This document shows, one piece after another, positions 30,628-36,402 of a stretch of 36,402 nt of DNA (its first letter is position 1; each line of letters opens with the position of its first letter). Source of the DNA: Chara braunii (taxonomy: Eukaryota > Streptophyta > Charophyceae > Charales > Characeae). A program made the translations under genes and the position numbers. The notes beneath the pieces were generated by a model. That model ran no database searches and was not told the DNA's origin. It saw only the letters and a program-made list of their open reading frames with translations. The DNA lies in contig BFEA01001124.1 in the NCBI GenBank assembly GCA_003427395.1, positions 3,610 to 40,011 on the forward strand. The letters are read 5' to 3'.

Positions 30628-32288
30628 TCGCGCCTTCCCAAGTCCCAGTACTTGCAACTCGCAAGCAGTGGTGTGGCGTATAAAGTGGCTTTAGAGAACC
30701 CCCGTTTCCAGGCCACCGACCCAGCCGTCGTTCAACACGCTGAACGTTTGTTTCTGGAGCTTCAAGACAAGGGGTGGTTGGAACTCTCGGACGAGTTTTA
30801 CGACTTCGATACGAGCCCTTTGAAGGGAAGCGTGGACTGGAAGGTCCCCCCTGCGACGGGGTCGCAGGGTAGTGCGGGAGGGGGACCTCCAGGCCCTCCG
30901 CGCGGGGGAGGGGGTGGGGGACGCGGCAAGGGGACAGGAGAGGGCGCCGAGTCAGGGGGATTGGTTGGCACTCACAACCAAGGCAGAACATTGGAAAGCG
31001 GCATCCGGCTTGGGTTGTTGAACGTTGCAGACAAGACGACCGTCGGGGCCAGCAAATCGGCTAAGTTCGCCGACATCCGAACTTCTCAGAACATGGAGCC
31101 GCCGCCTTTGGACGCTGCGAAGTCCGTCGGCGGCCGCACTGCATCCACCACACATTGGTCGGCCCTCCCCTCGACGACTGATTTTGCCGCTTTCGTTGGC
31201 ATCGGGAGAGGCTCGAGTGTGGGTGTTCCGATCACCGGCGTCAAGTACAAATCCGCCGCTATCCGGACAAAGCCTCATGAGGAGCACGATGGGGAGCCCG
31301 TCCTGCGCAGCGCTACAGGAGCAGAAATGTCGGAAACGGGTGCCAAAACGAAGTCCGCCAGAATCCGCACTTCGGTTTCATCCGGTGCAACGTCCGACGA
31401 CTTTTCTACGCAGCAGGAGACTGCGTCGGCCGTCGAAGACGGGCAGCCTGCTGAGTTCAATGCACGGTTGGATAGCGGGGCGCCGTCTTTCCTCTGCAAT
31501 TTGAACTCCGCCGGTATCCGAACTTGCTGGGGAACAGGCCGGCAGTCAGAGGTCGTCGGGCGGGCGGGAGATGAGACGTGTGCAGGGACAAAAGACTTGT
31601 TGACGGGAGTCAACGCGGGGCCGGTGGGAGGAGCTAATATGCGCGAGAGGGATGGGGGGGAGGAATGGGTACAAGTGGAGGACGGCCAAGAAGAAAATGA
31701 ATGGGAAGAAGGTGGGGAAGGAGCGGAAGGGGAGGACGAACGGCCGGAGGGTGGAGAAGATGCTGGTTGCGGTGAGTCGTCTGATTCATTCGGACACTTG
31801 GAGGTGATGTCGACGACGAAGCGATGACGATGGAAATGGAGACTCAGGTGGCCATTGGCCATTTCGCAGACCCGGATGCCTGTGACGTGCACCCGCTGGC
31901 ACCGGCATTGCATCTCCGGGACGTGTGCGACGAGGTCGCCATGGCAGTGGGCTAGACGAAAACGAATCGTCGAATGGACGTCAACGACGTCACTGATTGC
32001 AAACTCCGCAAACAACAGGCCATATCAACTCCGTCCCCGCCTACAAAAACCGTCGGGCACGTTGACACCGATCATTCCTTGGGCGCCGACTTGGAGGCCC
32101 CGTCGCCCTGCTGTCCGACACTAGCAGACACCTTCCCTGGCGCAGCGGGTGGCAGGGTTGCCGGCTGCCAGCATCTGACGTCCCCGAAAAAAAGCAGGGT
32201 GGCCACTCAGCCTCTCGCGGTGCTTGCCTTATCCGCGCCCCGGTCGCCGATGAAGGAACGGAGGGAGAAACCAGCTGGTAAGCGTTAA
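30628..32288 (+). pseudogene. Low-complexity tail with in-frame 24-bp motifs, right copy
   Basis: Same frame as above through 31827: Gly-rich run (GPPRGGGGGGRGKG), then recurring SAKFADIRTS (31062-31085), KSVGGRT (31119-31140), KSAAIRT (31248-31269), KSARIRTS (31350-31373) and NSAGIRTC (about 31503-31525), and an acidic Glu/Gly block. A 16-base deletion after GACACTTG (near 31799), relative to the left copy, shifts the frame; the ancestral C-terminus resumes in another frame at 31974-32288 (SPMKERREKPAGKR). Confidence 0.6.
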
Positions 32289-33114
32289 TGATCTTCACCA
32301 CGTCTGCACGTTTACGTCTCTAGAGTGCCAACGATGTCAGTCAGCCATCCTGTCGTTGACGCGAGGACAAGTTCCGCCTTCCCATGGACGGTAGCGAAGA
32401 CGGAGGTCTGTGCGGCCACAGAAGAGGATTATCAACACTGGCGCAGTTCTCGCTGCGCCAAAATTCGAGCCCTGAGGGGCACATACAGATAGACCGGTGT
32501 TGGCCTCGACACAGCAAGTGCGGATATCGGCGGACTACAACATTCGGTCCTTTCGGTACGACGCACCTGCCTTGTCCGCGTTGTCTGGAGTGTGCTGTTC
32601 TTTCGTGGGCAGGACAGGTCGTTGTAGTCCGCCGATATCCGCACCACTATTATCAACGACATGAGGAGAGCTGGCACATGGTTAAGGATCGATTCCGACG
32701 GACTTTCATCCGCGACCGGCACACAGAGACCGACGTCGTCACCCTTCCGCAATACAAGTGCGGATACCGGCGGACTTAACAAACCCTGCTGAGAAGATAA
32801 AACAACCCTTCTATCTGCTGGTTGTTTAAGTCTGCCGGTTTCCGCGCTTCTATTGTGGGTGCGTGATGTGCTTACTCTCTGATACTCCGCGGGCATCCGC
32901 ACATGCACAAGTGTCGGCTTTCCGTCTCCCGCCGACACTGGTCGTGACGACACCGGCGGTGTACAAAAAACAGACCTTCCAAGGGTCCGATCTTTTTAAT
33001 GCGCCGGTGTCCTCACTTCCAATGTCGGGGCCGAATGTGTCCGGTCGGTCTCTGCGCGCTGTGGCTTCTAGTCCGCCGGAATCCGGACTTCATCGCTTTT
33101 GTGCCTGTTTGGCC
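32289..33114. repeat. Intergenic segment of right arm with motif pairs
   Basis: Mirror of 20579-21419. A perfectly complementary pair of 24-bp sequences lies at 32518-32541 and 32621-32644. Further motif copies: about 32693-32713, 32755-32779, 32826-32849 (reverse) and about 33064-33087 (reverse). No gene recognised. It precedes the Ulp1 gene and may contain its promoter. Confidence 0.7.
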
Positions 33115-34402
33115 TGATGTTTTCTTGCTTCGCGTTGTGCAGGGGTCTCAGGCTCGACTGCGCTCCTCGTCTTCGTGTCCAAAGGCTAACATGCTCCTCG
33201 CTGAACTGGACCACGTGATGACACTCCACTGGTTGGAGAGACCATCATCTGCATGGCTATGTCAATATTGTACTTTTCAACTTTCATCGAATTGTATATT
33301 TATTTCGGGTTCTGTCTTTCTTTTGTTTTACAGGGGTAGGGTCGACTCGAAAATGGAGGTCCTCCATTTTCTCGAAATACCCAGCACGAATGTTGCAGAA
33401 AGTCCCCGGGTTCAAGACAAGACACAAGAATATGTTAAAGGCATCAGGGGTTGATGTCGAGACTGGGAGAAAGACCATGTCGTGGCCATTGATGAATGTA
33501 TTTCCCTTCTGCCTCCGGAGAAGGGGACGTATCCGCGATCTGTAACTAGGGGTCAGGTCATTTATGAAAAATACTTAGCAGAGCATCGCGTGATGAGGGA
33601 AAATCTTTAGAACACCATTTCTCACAACCCAGTGTGTGCATTGGTCGATGATGTGCAGTTCGCGCCAGAGCACGTGGAGCCTGCGGGGGGATTTTCGGTA
33701 ACGCGATTGCGCCTCGAGTCTTGACGGTTATGGGTGACATATCCTGAGGTTTGGTGCCACCTCATCATGTTCTATCTACTTTTGGTGATGGTCAAGTGAA
33801 AATCACAGCTAAAGATCTGCTCACCGTCTTGCTTGTCGATGGGAAGCTCAACGATGAGGTGGTGAATTTCTACATGGCGCTTTTGGGGTCGACTGCATGC
33901 ATGATACGTCAAACATCATCAGGCCTTCGAGTCTTCAGCTTCAGTTCTTTCTTCTTCAGTAAGTTGCAACATCATGGACACGGTGGGGTGGAAAGATGGG
34001 CTTCACTTCGATATGATCTTCGTTCCGGTGCATAAAGACAATGATCACTGGATCCTCCTTTCCATCAATTTGAGGGACAATGTCTTCGAGATTTTNGACT
34101 CCTATCCTCGCGTTATAGCAGATTCGCGTTCCTACCTTAGTGTTTTCAAGTTGATTGTACAGTANTNANAACGTCATACCTCACATGGCCGGTCGCCTAG
34201 GAGTTGGGAGTCTATGGCAGGGAACGTTGTTGTGGAAGGAGTTACGAGACAAGTTGACGGAGCTAGTTGTGAGGTGTTCATGTTGACGTTTGCAACGCTG
34301 TTGCAATGCGGTGATCGACCACCTTTCGGGTTTTCTTTTGAAGATATACCTGTAATTAGACGACAATTGGCAACATGTCTTTTGGAACACCATTGTCTTT
34401 GA
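33115..34402 (+). pseudogene. Ulp1/SENP-type cysteine protease gene, right copy
   Basis: Best-preserved protease domain of the two. In order: possible first exon (SQARLRSSSSCPK), an intron-like AT-rich insert with TTTGTTTTACAG ending at 33333, then a degraded second exon. From 33751 the frame reads KLNDEVVNFYMALL and FSSFFFSKLQ. After one frame change near 34000 it reads FDMIFVPVHKDNDHWILLS (His 34046-34048), FEI-x-DSY (Asp 34097-34099), RQVDGASCEVFML (Gln 34250-34252, Cys 34268-34270). The H-D-C triad and the oxyanion Gln are all present, but the usual Gly after Cys is Glu. Ambiguous bases lie at 34096, 34165, 34167 and 34169. Frame changes upstream make it a pseudogene. Confidence 0.82.
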
Positions 34403-35030
34403 TTGATTTTCATGACTTCTGTACAATCTTTTGACTATATTTCATTCACTGGTGATTGTTTTTGCTTAGACATGACATTACTCCACTGCCTTTCTCAGTG
34501 CAACTTCGTTCTCTTTTATTCGCTCAATTTCGAGTTCATCTTAGGGTGGTCGTTGTCTGTATGGTGGCATTTGTAGACTTTGTCATCTGCATCTTTTCTC
34601 GTGCGGTGGGACAAATTCTTGTTGCGTTCTTTTCTCCGAATCTCACATATAAGAACCTAGAGTGTGCATTACAATTGAAATCATATGATATCCGAATTTC
34701 TTGTGCGGTATAATAAATTGGTGTGCCCATGCATAACAACTCCCGATAAGTGCGTCAATGTGCAGTTCATTACGCGACCATCACTTGCTTTGTGATTGCT
34801 TGTACTGCATTTAACAAATGACTTCGTGTTCATGTCTGGGACTTCTGTGAATGGCCTGCTCAAGTTCAGATGTTGCTTGCCAATATAATTAACCCCCTTC
34901 TTTGTATGCATTTCATCACATAGCGAAACAAGCCCAGATATTATCAAACATACATTGCATCACTTGAATAAAGTGCAATAGCGATGACATTCGGAAATGT
35001 ATTATCCACCATGAGTTCGATTAGGACACC
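34403..35030. other. AT-rich non-coding region downstream of the right Ulp1 copy
   Basis: Mirror of about 18691-19395. Only short open frames without recognised domains. Probably 3' flank of the Ulp1 gene. Confidence 0.5.
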
Positions 35031-35827
35031 ACGCTCATCAAATTTCTTAAGTATAACAAGTATGGATCTCAACACACTTCCGCATGTTGGCTAAGTGTCT
35101 GGGCGTGCTTGTCGCTATTCTTAGCCTTTTAAAGTATAACAAGTATGGATCTCAGCACACTTCCGCATGTTCGCCAAGTGCCTGGTCGTGCTTGTCGCTA
35201 TACTAAGCCTTCTAAAGAACACGAATCTCACGGAATCCATATAACCGACTCACCGAGAGGATAGACATACCTTGTTACTGAAAGATAACCGAAGCAAGTT
35301 TGTCCAACAAGGAGACAATCAAGGCGCTTCATAAAAGTGTTATCCAACATAGATCCGGTTGTAACGCCTTGCTCATTAAATTTTTTTAGTATAAGAAGTA
35401 TGGATCTCAACACACTTCTGCATGCGGGCCAATTGCGTGGGCATGCTAGTCGCTATACTAAGCATTGTAAAGAAAACGGAATCTCACCAAACATCCATAT
35501 GAGTATTAGATGTTTCGGCCAAGAGGATGGACATGCCTACGTTACTTCGGGATAGTGGAAGCGAGCTTGTCCAAGAAGGATACAATAAAGCCACCTTGCT
35601 CATCACAATCCTCAAGAAGTACGGATTTCAGCACACTTGTCGAACTTCTCGGACAAGAACACAATCAACGGGCCTTGGTCCTCACAATTTTAAACAAGTA
35701 TGGATCTCAGCACGCTTCCGCATATGGGCCGAGTGGATGGGCATGCCTACATTGCTTAGGCTGTAGCCAAAACTGATTCGTTCGAAAGAGGACACAATAT
35801 AATGTCCTATTTTAACGAATAACATGT
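35031..35827 (+). repeat. AT-rich outer region of right arm with relatives of the 24-bp motif
   Basis: Mirror of 17859-18690. Copies of CAAGTATGGATCTCA-type sequence followed by RCACACTTC occur near 35058, 35139, 35396, 35614 and 35697. The copy near 35614 (GAAGTACGGATTTCAGCAC then ACTTG) is intermediate between this AT-rich form and the GC-rich 24-bp motif. No coding region. Confidence 0.65.
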
Positions 35828-36402
35828 CTGGTGGTTTAAGGGTAATAGACCGGAACGGTACTATATATTTTGTCTGACTCATCATCTATTTATTAAGAGT
35901 CACGGCTTTGTACCTCACCGCCAGATTATGACGCACTCTCTGCCAGGGGCCTAGTCCAACTTACACGAACCCTTGATTTCTAACTGTACATTACCAAGAT
36001 CAACGACCAAAAATGCAGGATCCGGGCTAGTGGGCCTTGGCCCCGGGAGATTGCATCATTGTGTGGAGAGTGCCTACATCCCCCACACCACAGTTTGATC
36101 ACGAACGGTACCAAGGTCTTTCTACCTCTCTCCTTCTCCCTTCTTTTTTTCGCCCGCTGCTTATCTCACACATGCACGTAAGCTCCCCAGTCTACACATT
36201 GTCAGCTATAAATATAAATGTCAAAAAAAAAAACGTAGTTACCAATCTCTTTCTCTTCTCACTCAAATAACCAACTCGGGTTGGGTAGCTGAAGCTGTTG
36301 GTACTTAAGTGTTGAATAGGCTCGATTTGCTGAGCACGGTCGGGCAAAAGGGCAACCTGATAGGTTTAATGGTTGGTAGGTCCAATGGGTTCCACGTGCT
36401 GA
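35828..36402. other. Right flank outside the duplication, no gene recognised
   Basis: Unique in this window. It contains T-rich and A-rich stretches (eleven A near 36222) and one 77-codon frame with no domain. I saw no motif copies and no terminal repeat next to the arm. Confidence 0.5.

Larger units (their letters stand above)
27711..35827 (-). repeat. Right arm of the 8.1-kb inverted duplication
   Basis: Reverse-complement partner of 17859-25997, 8,117 bases against 8,139. It starts within the ParB box (Asp-Pro of the S-L-D-P block) and stops five codons inside the 3' end of where the transposase would be. The sequence on either side is unrelated to the element, so this copy is truncated at both ends. 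Its genes run on the plus strand. It carries its own stop codons and indels. Confidence 0.93.

Noticed and set aside
33345-33375. Palindrome in the right Ulp1 exon (AAAATGGAGG and its complement)
   Set aside because: The left copy does not have it; it arose by a few substitutions in a decaying exon.
17859-35827. Inverted duplication as a simple assembly duplication
   Set aside because: The arms differ by substitutions, indels and private stop codons, which a duplicated contig would not show. A partial consensus effect remains possible because of shared N positions.

Overview
This is repeat-rich nuclear DNA of a plant-lineage eukaryote. The best guess is a charophyte alga such as Chara braunii. 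That guess rests on the plant-type initiator-Met tRNA primer site of the retrotransposon, spliced-looking genes, dispersed repeats, and my recollection of similar predicted proteins in that alga. No search was run. I found no intact host gene, no rRNA or tRNA, and no CRISPR. Nearly everything readable is mobile-element protein in some state of decay.

Layout. (1) 1-5.8 kb, minus strand: a Ty3/gypsy LTR retrotransposon read right to left. It has a leader with primer-binding site, Gag with a CCHC knuckle, aspartic protease, reverse transcriptase, RNase H, and an unusual PHD-type zinc finger before the integrase, which lies off the left edge. (2) 5.8-15.7 kb: non-coding repeat landscape with degenerate repeats, a 37-nt G run, a decayed unrecognised gene (8.0-9.1 kb), a foldback, minisatellites, a GA/GATA microsatellite around a 475-N gap, and two ~553-bp direct repeats bounded by hairpins. 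(3) 15.9-17.87 kb, plus strand: a probable DDE/RNase H-like transposase of the DUF7869 type, broken by one in-frame TGA. (4) 17,859-25,997 and 27,711-35,827: an inverted duplication of ~8.1 kb. Each arm carries, in the same order, a giant pseudogene (ParB-like domain, DNA-methyltransferase-like fold, low-complexity tail), an intergenic segment, a Ulp1/SENP-type cysteine protease gene, and an AT-rich region with repeats. The left copy continues past both breakpoints: 5' part of the ParB gene up to 27,066, and the transposase on the other side. The right copy is truncated at both ends.

The coherent reading is a large DNA transposon: transposase running convergently into a Ulp1 protease gene, followed by a ParB-methyltransferase-like gene of roughly 1,900 codons. 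The two copies share some breaks and also carry private stop codons and frameshifts, so decay started before the duplication and continued after it.

A second theme is a 24-bp motif with 8-bp inverted ends (GAAGTYCG at one end, CGRACTTC at the other; core GATNCCGG). It recurs more than 35 times in both orientations through the non-coding DNA, in one place at ~81-bp spacing. It is also embedded in frame in the tail of the ParB-methyltransferase gene as a recurring K-S-A-G-I-R-T-S-like peptide. A CpG-poor relative occurs at the outer ends of both arms. I did not see it in the retrotransposon or in the transposase gene.
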